Positions 41,725-51,202 of a stretch of 64,000 nt of DNA are shown here, piece after piece. Below the pieces are notes generated by a model that was given only the letters and a program-made list of their open reading frames with translations, did not search any database and had not been told where the DNA came from. Position numbers and translations under genes: made by a program. This DNA is from Pelagophyceae sp. CCMP2097 (Eukaryota > Sar > Pelagophyceae). Position 1 is the stretch's first letter; each line of letters opens with the position of its first letter. The stretch is from contig MU657193.1 of the NCBI GenBank assembly GCA_026770575.1, positions 290,735 through 354,734 of the forward strand, in the 5' to 3' direction.

Positions 41725-43054
41725 ATGGCGCGGTCGACAGACAAGGCGTCGATCGCCAAGCCATCGATCTACTGCGCGGACGACGGTCACGCGGTCTGCG
41801 CGATCGTGTCGCAGCGAGGCTGGCGCCGCGTGCGCGAGCCGGCCGCAGCGACGCTGGTGCTGCCGAACTTGCCGGTCCAGGAAGACGACGACACCTCTTG
41901 TGGATGCTGCGTCCGGCGCGGTTGGACCTGCTCCCGGTCGAACCTGAAAGGTACATGTTCGGCGAGTGCGTGCGGCGGCAACGGCGGCGCCGGCGGCTGG
42001 GTCTGGGCCTCGGACTGCCAGCACCTCGACGACAAGGCCAAGTTCTTCGAGAGCCTGAACCGATTCGTTTCGGCGACGGCGGCCGAGGCCGTGTGGCCCG
42101 AGACGTGGATCTTCAAAAACCGCGCGGACATATTGGCCTGGGCCGCCGAAACCTCTGCCGCCCTCGGCTTCTACGTCAAGCACCCGCGCGCCGGCGGCGG
42201 CTCCGGCACGAACTTTGCAAGGAGCGCCGGCGACGCGTGCGCGCTCGCGCGGAGCGCACTCGCCGACGCGGGCGACGCCATCGTCGTCCAGCGCGCCGTC
42301 GCGCCGGCCACGCTGCCAAAGGGACCCTCTATCTTTGTGCGTCGCCGCCGCCGCAACGCACATTGGTCATCGTGAAACTAGCGGCAAGCTTCCGTCGCAG
42401 CATACCACCAGTCGCGACACGCGCCTTTGTGCGCCGCGTAGGAGCTCCGCGTCTGGGCCCTCCTGCGGTGCGACCGCGCCTGGCTGTTCTCGGAGCACCG
42501 CGCCAAGACTGCGACGCGCGGCCTGATGAACAAGGCCGTGCAGACTACGGAGGCCGACTACGGCCAGTTCTACGTCCTCAACATGGCGTCCGAGGCCGAG
42601 GTCCGGAGCGCCGTGGCCGGCTACGACACCACGACGGCGCCCAACATTCGTGAGTCGGAGGGAGCAAACGCCGGCTTCGGTGCGTGCCTTCGCGAGGGGA
42701 CGTTGCGCCATGTGAGGCGCGGCGGTGCGCATCGCGCATGCGGCGCTGCGGGGCCGGCTGGACGCGCGCGCGTTTTACTGGGTCGGCTTTGACTTCATCG
42801 TCGACGAGCAATCGAGCGCCTGGCTCATCGAAGCCAACGTCAAGTCGCACTGGCGCTACGACGCGCTCGACCCCTGGCAGTTCCCGTCCCGTATCGTGCG
42901 CGACCTCGCGCGCGAGGCCGTCCTCGACCTCGTCGAGCTGATCGAGCAGCCGCGGGCCGAAAGACCGCGCCACGGCGCCGCGGCGGCCGACGACGACGCG
43001 CCGCGGGGCCGGTGGCTGCCCCTCGACGACGAGCCGCCGTCCGACCTCGGCTGA
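41725..43054 (+). CDS. Tubulin-tyrosine ligase-like protein
   Basis: ATP-grasp ligase family that modifies tubulin or other proteins. The C-terminal exons are firm: 42022-42336, 42442-42649 and 42717-43054 join in phase. They carry LGFYVKHPRAGGGSGTNF (ATP-binding), ELRVWALLRCDRAWLFSEH and AFYWVGFDFIVDEQSSAWLIEAN (metal-binding D..E-N of the grasp fold). The N-terminal part starts at an ATG at 41725 (SIYCADDGHAVCAIVSQRGW). Between about 41875 and 41936 the family-like frame shifts by one (LLWMLRPARLDLLP is in another frame), so either an unusual intron or a sequencing error lies there. Which TTL/TTLL subclass it belongs to cannot be told. Confidence 0.7.
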
Positions 43055-43414
43055 GGGCCCCCGCGCGAGCAAAGACGCGACGGAAAGCCGCGACTTAACG
43101 CGGCGCCGATTGAAACATGCGCAAATCCTGTCTGGAGGGCGGGCATACATCGTCCGGGAGCACCGGGCAAATCACGACGTGGGCGTCGAGAAGATGGAGG
43201 GCGGGCGCGTGGCACACAAGCTTCGATCTTGTACGAGCGCCTATAGAGCTCCAAAGGCGCCCCCACGCGGCTCATAGGTCGCCAAATCTCAGGCTTGGCG
43301 ACCGTGACTGCGCGCGCCGTCCTGTCGCTGCAAGCCCGCGAGGCCGCCACCCTCTGCGAGCGGCGCTGCCTCTCTCGCCCGAGCGGCTCGCGCCCGCAGC
43401 CTCGGCGCGCGTCG
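43055..43414. other. Spacer upstream of prolyl 4-hydroxylase
   Basis: 360 bp. The P4H frame stays open upstream to about 43295, so part of this may be 5' coding sequence or UTR. A pyrimidine-AG site precedes the chosen ATG near 43400. Nothing else was identified. Confidence 0.4.
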
Positions 43415-44113
43415 ATGGCGCTGTGCCAGGGCTTCCGCAACTTCAAATGGGTCTCGCGGCGGCCGCGCGTGCTCTTGATCGAGGACTTTTTGTCGCCGCT
43501 GGAGTGCCAGCGGCTGCGCGCTTTATCGGCGCCGCGCCTCGAGCGGTGCACCGTCGACGACGCGCAGGAGTCGCCTTTGCGGACGTGCTCCGGCGCGTGG
43601 CTGCCTCGGTCGGACCTCGACGGCGCGTGGTCCGACGCGTCTTCGCAGAAGCTCTTGCGCAACGTCGAGCTCAAGGTGGCCAAGCTGACGCAGTTCCCGG
43701 TGAACCACGGCGAGCCGGCGCAGGTGCTGCGCTACGGCGCGGGCGACGAGTACAAGCTGCACCACGACTTCCTCGAAGGCGCGGAAGACCTCGCCAACGG
43801 CGGCCAGCGCCTCGCCACGCTCCTCATCTACCTGTCCACGGTACCCGCGCAGCACGGCGGCGCCACCATCTTCCCGCACGCGCAGACGCCGCGCGGCAAG
43901 GTGTCGGGCGCGCGCGTCCAGCCCGTGGAGGGCCGCGCGCTGCTCTGGTGGAACACGCTCGACACGGGCCAGCCCGACCTGGCGTCGGAGCACCGGTCCG
44001 AGCCCATGCAGTTTCACAGGAAGAAGACGACGGAAAAGTGGGCCCTCTCCAAGTGGATCCGCGAGCAGCCCTTCCAACTCGACGAGGACGCCGCCGCAAA
44101 AGCCGGCTTCTAA
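43415..44113 (+). CDS. 2OG-Fe(II) oxygenase, prolyl 4-hydroxylase type
   Basis: Uses Fe(II), O2 and 2-oxoglutarate to hydroxylate proline in proteins. From the first in-frame ATG it is 232 residues. P4H signatures are RVLLIEDFLSPLECQRL, QVLRYGAGDEYKLHHDF (the HxD iron ligands), LATLLIYLSTVPAQHGGATIFP, RALLWWNTLDTGQPD and the distal SEHRSEPM His, followed by a basic KKTTEKW segment that would hold the 2-oxoglutarate-binding Lys. The C-terminus ends KAGF without an ER-retention signal. No clear leader is visible from this start; an upstream exon may add one. Confidence 0.8.
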   Translation: MALCQGFRNFKWVSRRPRVLLIEDFLSPLECQRLRALSAPRLERCTVDDAQESPLRTCSGAWLPRSDLDGAWSDASSQKLLRNVELKVAKLTQFPVNHGEPAQVLRYGAGDEYKLHHDFLEGAEDLANGGQRLATLLIYLSTVPAQHGGATIFPHAQTPRGKVSGARVQPVEGRALLWWNTLDTGQPDLASEHRSEPMQFHRKKTTEKWALSKWIREQPFQLDEDAAAKAGF

Positions 44114-44166
44114 ACACCGATTCGACCCTTCGGCCCGCCTGGTCGCTTAGGAGAACGAGAGCTCTC

Positions 44167-46683
44167 TTAGGAGAAGATGTGGGCGTCGGTGTTGCGGTCG
44201 CCGGTGAGGAGGTCCACTGCCTTTTGCGCGCCGACGAGGCGCTCGACCTGGAGCGCGTCGAAGCGCGTGTAGAGCACCAGGGCGTGGTTTGCCTCGGCGC
44301 CGGCCTCGTCTTGCTGCAGCAGGCCGACGACTTCTGGGTAGAATTGCGCGTGGTCCGGCGGGCTCACGAAGACGACTCGGCGCGCGCCGCGGATGCGGTA
44401 GCGATGGTAGAAGTGCGCGCGGCCGCTGTAGAGCATGATGGGCGCCTTGCCGTGGTAGAAGTTGGACCGCGCGCGCGAGACTTCAGAGCCGCGCGAGTAC
44501 TCGTGCACCATGACAAAGTTGGCGCCGCGCCGCCGCAGCTCGGCGCGGCAGGCCACGAATTCGTGGTACGTGTTGCAGAAGACGAGCGTGCGCGCGCCCA
44601 CAATGTCTTTGCTGGACGCCGCGCCCGCGGCGCGCTTGAGCAGCGGCGGGATGACCTTGTGCGCAAAGTACGCCACCTTGGCCTCGGCCGACGCCGTGGG
44701 CGTGCGCGCGCGGATGGGCTGGAAGACGTGCTGCGCCCGCCGCGCCGCCGCCGTCAGCGCCGACGCCGAATCGGGCGTCGGCGCCGCGCCGAGGCGCGCG
44801 GCGCCCGCGCGGTTGCGGCACGCCTCGGCGGACCCGGCGTCGACGAGGGCGCGGAGCCGCGCGTCGGCGAAGCGCGCGAGGACGACGAGCTGGCGGCAGG
44901 CGGCGGCGTCGCCGTCGAGGACGGGCGCGCGGACTCTGGAAAAGTCCGTCTTCGTCGACACCTCCTTGGGCACGCGGTTGCAGGACTGTAGGGCGGCGGC
45001 GACGTGGTCCCAGTTCTGCATGAGCATGACGTCGGCCTGGTCGATGACCACAATTTCGACGCTCGATAGAGCAAAGTCCATTTCCGCCTCGCCGCGCTCG
45101 CGCGCCAGCTTCAACGCCATGGGCGTCGCGACAACGACGTCGCAGTCGTCCAGCGGCGCAAACGCCGAGAGGAGCACGCCCTGCCGGCGCACCTGGACGG
45201 CGAGGCCCACGGCGCAGTCGTCGTCGCAATTGCCGCCGAAGACTTCCTCCCAGTCCGCCGGCCCCTCGCGCGTCTCCTCCGCGTCCGCGCCGAATTCGTC
45301 GTCCAGTCGCTTGCGGCCGCTCACCTTGGCCACGCCCCAGAGTTGGCGCAGGTGCTCCACGACGTCGACGGCCGCCGACCGCATGGGCACGAGCACGAGC
45401 ACGCGCGCGCGCGCAAAGCCCTGGTCGCGGAACTTGTCCGCGCCCGGGCCGTCGCCGCGCAGCACCTCGTCGTCGTCGTCGAGGAGAAGCCGCGAATCGG
45501 CGCGCGCCTTAGGCTTTTGCGGCGCCGTGGCCGGCGCGACGGCAGTCTTCTGCGCCTTGAGCCTCTTGTTGTGCCGCAGGACGCGTTTGCGGCTCCGGAG
45601 CACGTGGTCCGCGACGTGCGCGAGCGCCGCCGAGAGGACCTCGGCGCGGCGGCTCGGCTCCGGCAGCGCGATGGAGGCCTCGGATACCATGTTCGTCGCG
45701 AGCACGTCGCGAAACGTCGCCGCGGCGCGGAGCACGCCGCACTGCAGCGGCGACGCCTCGCCGACGCCCGCGCGCACGATGGGCGCGAGGCGCCGCAGGT
45801 CGGAGGCGCCGACGCTTTCCATGGACAGCGCGTCGCCGGAGCACGTCCACGACCCGAGGCCGTCCGCGTCGGCCGCCGGCGGCACGCGCGCGTAGCTCTG
45901 CGCGTCGCGGCGCGCGCGCACGTCGCCCTTCTCTGCCGCACTGAGCGGCCGCCCGTACTGGCCGTCCATCAACGCCAGGCGCGCACGGCCTTCGCCCGTC
46001 TCGCCCGCCTCGTCGTCGTCCGACACGTCCGCCTCTTCGTCCTCCACGTTCGCCGCGGGCGCCTCCTCCTCCTCCTCCTCCTCTTCCTCCTCCTCGCCGC
46101 CGTCGTCCTCTTCGCCTTCGCGATCCTCGGCCTCGTTGTCCTCCTCCTCGCCGTCGTCCTCTTCGCCCGAGCCGTCGTCGCCCGAGTCGTTGTCCGAGGC
46201 GCCTTGTCCAAAGTCGCGCTCGTCGGCATCCTCGGCGGCGCCGTCGCCGGCGGCCGGCGGGCCGAAGAGTTCGTGCGCGGCGGCGCGCCAGGCGTCCGTC
46301 GCGCCGGCCGGCGGCTGCACGCGGAGGCCCGCCGAGCGCCGGAGCTCCTTGCGCGTGGGCCACGCCGCGCCGGCGGGCGCCGCGGGCGTGGCGTCGCCCT
46401 TGATCAGCTGCTTGCGGCGGTTGCGGCGCTGCGTGCTCGTCTGGCCCTTGGCTCTGGACGCGGGCACGGGCTTCTTGAAGCGCTGCAGGCGCCGCGCGTC
46501 GAACTGCGCCTCGGTGCCGCGGAGCCAGCGGCGCCGGTTCGAGTCCATCTTCTCCGCCGTGATGCGGCACCGGTCGTGCTCTTGCGTGTGCATCTCATCC
46601 TCAGAGTCATCGTAGTCGCGCTGCACCTTGCTCCGCTTCTTCCCCTTGGGCTTGGCGTTCTTCGGCACCTGCTTGCGCTTCAT
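44167..46683 (-). CDS. UTP25: UTP25, small-subunit processome protein
   Basis: Nucleolar factor for 18S rRNA maturation, a helicase-like protein without helicase motifs. Single exon, 838 residues. A Lys-rich N-terminus (MKRKQVPKNAKPKGKKRSKV) and a long acidic tract (Glu/Asp runs at about 46040-46220) precede the RecA-like halves. Diagnostic stretches are VVIDQADVMLMQNWDHV in place of a DEAD box, ARTLVFCNTYHEFVACRAEL, ANFVMVHEYSRGSEVSRARS and APIMLYSGRAHFYHRYRI, all typical of UTP25/DEF. The start is the first ATG, 80 bp from a divergent region. Confidence 0.88.
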   Translation of the reverse strand: MKRKQVPKNAKPKGKKRSKVQRDYDDSEDEMHTQEHDRCRITAEKMDSNRRRWLRGTEAQFDARRLQRFKKPVPASRAKGQTSTQRRNRRKQLIKGDATPAAPAGAAWPTRKELRRSAGLRVQPPAGATDAWRAAAHELFGPPAAGDGAAEDADERDFGQGASDNDSGDDGSGEEDDGEEEDNEAEDREGEEDDGGEEEEEEEEEEEAPAANVEDEEADVSDDDEAGETGEGRARLALMDGQYGRPLSAAEKGDVRARRDAQSYARVPPAADADGLGSWTCSGDALSMESVGASDLRRLAPIVRAGVGEASPLQCGVLRAAATFRDVLATNMVSEASIALPEPSRRAEVLSAALAHVADHVLRSRKRVLRHNKRLKAQKTAVAPATAPQKPKARADSRLLLDDDDEVLRGDGPGADKFRDQGFARARVLVLVPMRSAAVDVVEHLRQLWGVAKVSGRKRLDDEFGADAEETREGPADWEEVFGGNCDDDCAVGLAVQVRRQGVLLSAFAPLDDCDVVVATPMALKLARERGEAEMDFALSSVEIVVIDQADVMLMQNWDHVAAALQSCNRVPKEVSTKTDFSRVRAPVLDGDAAACRQLVVLARFADARLRALVDAGSAEACRNRAGAARLGAAPTPDSASALTAAARRAQHVFQPIRARTPTASAEAKVAYFAHKVIPPLLKRAAGAASSKDIVGARTLVFCNTYHEFVACRAELRRRGANFVMVHEYSRGSEVSRARSNFYHGKAPIMLYSGRAHFYHRYRIRGARRVVFVSPPDHAQFYPEVVGLLQQDEAGAEANHALVLYTRFDALQVERLVGAQKAVDLLTGDRNTDAHIFS
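46040..46220. repeat. Acidic-codon low-complexity tract in UTP25
   Basis: Serial (CTC)n and (CTCGTC)n-type triplets on the plus strand encode long Glu and Asp runs on the minus strand. Confidence 0.8.
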
Positions 46684-46951
46684 GCCGGAGCGCGCGCGGG
46701 GGCGAGGGCGGCGGGAGAGCTTCTCGTCTTATCGCCAGTCGCCGAAATGGGGACTTGAATTAAAGCGTTGAGCTTTGAGGTCATTCTTCGCGCGGGCATC
46801 GCGCGGGCGCCTCGCGCGCGGGCGCCTTATCTATGGGCGTGTCGATTCGCGATCGTCTGCGGCGCAACGGCGCGGCCGGTGCCACCGACCACCCGCGCGA
46901 CGAAGTCGATCACCACGGTGTCGGAGAGTCCCGACCATGTACGATTCTATT

Positions 46952-48460
46952 TTACGGATTTCGCGCGCCTCGCCGCGCGACGTGGGCGTCGATCTTCGCC
47001 GCCGTCGCTCGGAGGTCGGCCGCCTTGTCGTCGGCGTAGTGGTACGCCGGGTGGACGGCGAACGCGTTCAGCGTGCAGAGCGCGCCGTGGCGCTCATCGA
47101 TGGTGTAGCGGTTCAGCGGGACCTCGTCGTACTTGAAGACGAAGAGATCCACGCGGTCGAGGATGGCCGCGTAGTGCCGAGCCGTGCTCATCCACAGCGC
47201 CGCCGTGAAGTACGGGTACGGCGCCACGCCCGGCCCGTGCACCGTGAGGCCGCCCGCCGGCGCGCCGGCGGCGCCCGAGGCCGGTGCGAACGCGGAATCG
47301 AGGCCGCGGTCCCACCAGCTGGGGATGTCCCGCAGCGCGAGGTCGAGCGAGAGCGTCATGCACTTTTTGTCCCACCGGATCGGGTGGCCGCCCTTGAACC
47401 AGCCCGGCAAGCCGGAGACCCTGGACCACCACTCGGTTTCGTTCCACGGCGACATGGGCATCGGGATCCGGTCCATGTGGATCCGCCCCAGCCGGCCGAG
47501 CTTGGACTGGGCGAAGCAGCCGTCGAGCTCCCGAACCGCGGCGGGGCCGAGCGCACCCTCCGCGAACAGCCGGCCCGTCGGCACGGCGTTGTGGACCAGC
47601 GGCGTCGCGATGGTGCAGCCCGCCCGCGCGAGCCACGCCTCGGGCGCTCCGTGCGCGGCGCCGCCCGCGTCGGCCGCGGCCCAGGCGAAGGCGCGCCAGG
47701 CGTGCGCGGGCACGAAGAGGTCGTCGTCGGACGAGACGATGTGGTGGTAGCCCTGAAGCGCGGCGATACGAACCATGGCGCACGCCTTTGCCATGTAATC
47801 GTTCTGCTGCACCGGCGGCGCCACGAACGGATTGGCGTTTGTAAAGATGTGGACGCCGCCGAGGAGGCTCCGGCGGCCCTCGAAGTGGCCGAGCCAGAAC
47901 TCGGCGTCGTAGCCCCGCGTTGCCGCCTCCGGGCCGCACAAGACGTGAAGCCTCGGCGCCGCCAGCCGCGCGGTGCCGCGCTCCGCGTCCGGAGGGAACG
48001 CCTCGCGCAGCGACCGCGCCAGCAGCGGCAGCGCCGCGTCGGTGGTGTGCTGCAGGAGCATGATGCCCACCGTCGCGGCGTCGGCCGCGCCGCCGGTGTC
48101 GGGTTTCGCGTCGACCTCAGCGCGCGTCTCGTCGAGCTCCCAGGCGAGCCTGCCGAGGCCGCTCGCGTCGGCCGCCTGCGCCGCGGTCGCGCACGCCGCG
48201 CGCACGAGCCGCGCGTTGGCCACAGAGTCGCAGCCCGGCCGCCCCGCGCAAGCCTCGCGCGTCAGCTGCGCCGCGCTGGCGCTGGCGCGCAGCGTCGCCG
48301 TGACGTTGCGCCCCGCGAGCGCCAGGCGCACGGAAACGCCCACGTACCGCGCGCGCAAGAGCGGCAGCGCCGGCACGTCGTCCAAGTTGAACGCTGCGGC
48401 GAACGACGCCACCAGCGCAAAAAGCCACAGGAAATGGCGCCACCGCCGCAGCGCGCCCAT
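46952..48460 (-). CDS. Type II membrane glycosyltransferase-like protein
   Basis: Single exon, 502 residues. A single N-terminal signal-anchor (HFLWLFALVASFAAAF) is followed by a lumenal domain. The putative nucleotide-sugar site is IVSSDDDLFVPAHAWRAF, a DxD-type motif after a hydrophobic strand, and the upstream YDAEFWLGHFEGRR and WFKGGHPIRWDKKCMTL regions look like acceptor loops. The plan is that of Golgi glycosyltransferases, but I cannot place it in a CAZy family. It diverges from the PhyH gene, whose start is 177 bp away. Confidence 0.55.
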   Translation of the reverse strand: MGALRRWRHFLWLFALVASFAAAFNLDDVPALPLLRARYVGVSVRLALAGRNVTATLRASASAAQLTREACAGRPGCDSVANARLVRAACATAAQAADASGLGRLAWELDETRAEVDAKPDTGGAADAATVGIMLLQHTTDAALPLLARSLREAFPPDAERGTARLAAPRLHVLCGPEAATRGYDAEFWLGHFEGRRSLLGGVHIFTNANPFVAPPVQQNDYMAKACAMVRIAALQGYHHIVSSDDDLFVPAHAWRAFAWAAADAGGAAHGAPEAWLARAGCTIATPLVHNAVPTGRLFAEGALGPAAVRELDGCFAQSKLGRLGRIHMDRIPMPMSPWNETEWWSRVSGLPGWFKGGHPIRWDKKCMTLSLDLALRDIPSWWDRGLDSAFAPASGAAGAPAGGLTVHGPGVAPYPYFTAALWMSTARHYAAILDRVDLFVFKYDEVPLNRYTIDERHGALCTLNAFAVHPAYHYADDKAADLRATAAKIDAHVARRGARNP

Positions 48461-48636
48461 GGCGCGGCCGGACCGCGCGGCGTCGCGGGGTCCTTCTCGG
48501 TCCGAACGTCCGATTCTTCCAAGTCTAAGAGCTTTTCTTGAGTAAAATACCCACAAACGCGCGCGCGCCTTCGAAAGGCTGGCGCCGTCGACGCAGGGCC
48601 GATCCGCCGCGTCCGCTCGGTCCAAACTCCGAGCCG

Positions 48637-49665
48637 ATGCGGGCGATGCGGGCGGCTTGGGTATTTTTCGCCGCGGCGCGCCTGTGCGGCGGGTCGGAGG
48701 CGCCGTCGGCGGCGGCTCTCGCTTCGGCGGGCGCGGCGTTCCGCCGCGACGGCCTCGCCGTCCTCGAGGGCTTTGCGGATTCGGTCGAGGTGGCGGCGAT
48801 GAAGGCCAGAATGGCCGAACTGCGCGCGTCTCACGACGCGTCGGCGGCGGAGGCGCATGTCTTCGTCACGGACGAAAGGCAGGGCGCGCAGCAGGCCAAG
48901 TCGGCGCACTTCTTCGAGAGCGCGGCGCAGACGAGCTTCTTCTACGAGGACGACGGCGAAACACTCAACAAGTGTGGCCACGGCCTCCACCTCGCCGACG
49001 ACGCCTTTGGCCGCTACAGCGCGTCGCCGGCAATCCGCACCTTGCTCGGCGCCTTTGGCCTCGAGGACCCGGTGCTGCCGCAGTCCATGTACATATTTAA
49101 AGAGGCGGTCCGCGGCGGCGCCGTCACGTCGCACCAGGACGCGACGTTTCTCCACACCAAGCCCGCGCAAACCGTCGTCGGCCTCTGGCTCGCGCTCGAC
49201 GACGCCACGCTGGAAAACGGCTGCCTCTGGGCGCGCAACGGCTCGCACGCCGAGCCGATACGCCGCACGTTTGTGCGCGCCCCCGGCGAGCAGTACAAGA
49301 TGGTCTTCGAGGAGACTGGGGCCGCGCCAGCGCCCGCTGACTACCTCGACGGCCGCCTTTTGGACGCGGCGCGGCGTTTGGGGCCCAAAGACGCCGCGGC
49401 GTGGGAGGGGAAGAACGTCGACGCGGCGGCGGCACTTAAAAACGGCTTCGTGCCGCTGCCCGTCAAGGCGGGCACGCTCGTCGCGTTCGCGGGCACGCTC
49501 GACCACCTCTCGCTGCCAAACGAGTCGCCCCACGACCGCCACACCTTCCAGCTCCACGCCGTCGAGGGCCCCGGCGCCGGCATGGAATGGTCCGACTCCA
49601 ACTGGCTCCAGTACACCGACAAGGCGCCCTTCCCGCGCCTCGCCGACCGGGGCCGCGAGCTGTGA
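48637..49665 (+). CDS. Phytanoyl-CoA dioxygenase (PhyH) family protein
   Basis: 2OG-Fe(II) oxygenase acting on lipids or small molecules. Single exon, 342 residues. A hydrophobic leader (MRAMRAAWVFFAAARLCGG) suggests secretory or organelle entry. The family core includes FRRDGLAVLEGFADSVEV at the start, TSHQDATFLHTKP (the HxD iron ligands), VGLWLALDDATLENGCLW and DHLSLPNESPHDRHTFQLH with the distal ligand. It is most like PHYHD1. The gene is convergent with the GNAT, with 31 bp between their stop codons. Confidence 0.82.
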   Translation: MRAMRAAWVFFAAARLCGGSEAPSAAALASAGAAFRRDGLAVLEGFADSVEVAAMKARMAELRASHDASAAEAHVFVTDERQGAQQAKSAHFFESAAQTSFFYEDDGETLNKCGHGLHLADDAFGRYSASPAIRTLLGAFGLEDPVLPQSMYIFKEAVRGGAVTSHQDATFLHTKPAQTVVGLWLALDDATLENGCLWARNGSHAEPIRRTFVRAPGEQYKMVFEETGAAPAPADYLDGRLLDAARRLGPKDAAAWEGKNVDAAAALKNGFVPLPVKAGTLVAFAGTLDHLSLPNESPHDRHTFQLHAVEGPGAGMEWSDSNWLQYTDKAPFPRLADRGREL

Positions 49666-49696
49666 CGGGTGTGTGGTTAACGCTTCACGCCAAAGG

Positions 49697-50435
49697 TCAT
49701 CTGCTCGCGAGGGCCTTTGCGACGTAGCCGAGCGTGAAGCCGTCGATCTTGACCTCGTCCGCGGCCTCGACGGGTAGGTAGCCGAGTCGCTGGTAGAACA
49801 CGGTCAGCTTGGCGTCCTCCTTATCGTGGTGCAGCGCCAGCGAGTCGCCGCGCCAGCTCTCGCGGACCTGCGCGGGACGGTTTTTGCGCGCCGCGCGCGG
49901 TCCGCGAGGGGGCGCCACGCGCCTCGGTCTCGCAGCGCTTGACGAGGGCCTTTCCTAGGCCTTGATTCCTGAAGGGTTGGTCGACGAGGAGGTTGGAGAG
50001 GTATGGCCGAAGGTCGGGCCCCTTGAGGAAGCGCGGCCTCGGCACGGGCGGCGCGAGGGTGCAGAAGGGCTGCTTGCTGATCTCGACGACGCCTCGGACG
50101 CGGGCCGCGTCGTCAAGGGCGATGAGGACACGGTGGTCGTCGTCGACCTCGTACGTCTCCTGGTACGTCAACCTCAGGTAGAAGCCGACGTACAAGAGCA
50201 GCAGCAGGTTCACCGACTCGTACTCGGCCCACAGCTTCTGCAGCACGTCGCCCGACGACCGCGGACGGAACTCGCGGTGCGACAGCTCGACGATGTGACG
50301 CAAGTCGCGCAGCTCGGCGCGCCGGATCTCCAGCGGCTCTGCGCGCGGCCGGAAGTCGGCTCGCGGGCCCGCCGGCGCCACCAAAGCGCTTGCCCAAGAG
50401 ACTGACACCGCGTATAGGAGCGCCGCTCGGAACAT
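49697..50435 (-). CDS. GNAT-family N-acetyltransferase with plastid-type presequence
   Basis: Acetyl-CoA-dependent acetyltransferase. Exons 50435-49923 and 49867-49697 join in phase 0 to 227 residues over a 55-bp intron that starts GCGCGT, one base from the local GTGCGT consensus. The core has DDDHRVLIALDDAARVRGVVEI, LSNLLVDQPFRNQGLGKALV (the acetyl-CoA-binding RxxGxG) and FYQRLGY. The N-terminus MFRAALLYAVSVSWASALVAPAG is a signal peptide ending in ASA-LVAP, close to the ASAFAP motif that sends proteins to complex plastids of stramenopiles. Substrate is unknown. Confidence 0.75.
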
Positions 50436-50500
50436 CTGCAGTCTTCGCCGAAAGGAATGGAATCCGGCGATAGCGGACTCGGGTTCCTACGCGTCTGGCT

Positions 50501-51202
50501 ATGCGCCTCCTCACTATGAACACGCTGCGGTGCAACCGCAAGGACGTCGACGAAGGTGCGCCGAGGCGCCCGTCTTCACACCAGAGTTGCGTCGTCTAGG
50601 TCGGCTCAAGTTGGAAGCGACGAAGGTCGAGGTACGGTCTTGGCTGCCCCGCCGCGCCGATCCGCGCAGGAATGCGGCGCTAGGTCCGCGAGACGGAGTT
50701 CGACCGCACCTTCGTCGAACATTTGCTGCCTTCTCTGGAGGTGCGTTCTCGTCCGACTCGCGAGGCAACGACATCGAGCCCCGAAACGCTCCGACGCGTA
50801 GTGGGCGACGCTCCGCGACGCAGCCATCTCCACCGGCCTGACGTGAGTCGCTTCGCACGGCGGAGATCAGCCTTTGGCCGCCCGTTGCGCCGTCGAGCCA
50901 CCGGTGGCGCCGTCGAGCGGTGGCACTCCCGCTGCCGAGCGTCGAAAACGATAGCGCGCTGCCGTTGGAGCTGGACGACACTTTGCGCGGCGACGGCGAC
51001 TTCCTGCGCGCGCTGCACCACGTGCTCTTCGACGTCCACGTCCTCGAGGGCCGCCTTGTGTGCGCAGAGACTGGCCACGTGTTCCCCATCGAGCAAGGAC
51101 GACCAAACATGACGTGCGTCGTATGCGTCCTTCGTGCGCCGCTCTTTGCCGCGCCGTGGCGGCGCAGCGTGCGCGCGTAGGCTGCCGGAGGAACTCGTCT
51201 AG
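50501..51202 (+). CDS. TRMT112: TRMT112, activator of methyltransferases
   Basis: Small zinc-binding partner that activates several tRNA, rRNA and protein methyltransferases. Six exons join in phase: 50501-50555, 50600-50631, 50684-50740, 50802-50842, 50871-51113 and 51181-51202 (149 residues). Family features are MRLLTMNTLRCN at the start, RLKLEATKVE, FDRTFVEHLLPSLEWATLRDAA, DFLRALHHVLFDVHVLEGRLVC, TGHVFPIEQGRPNM and the C-terminal LPEELV. A short Trp/Arg-rich insert before LPLPSVENDSA may reflect a slightly different acceptor. Only part of the usual zinc cysteines (C in RLVC and near the start) is kept. Confidence 0.85.
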
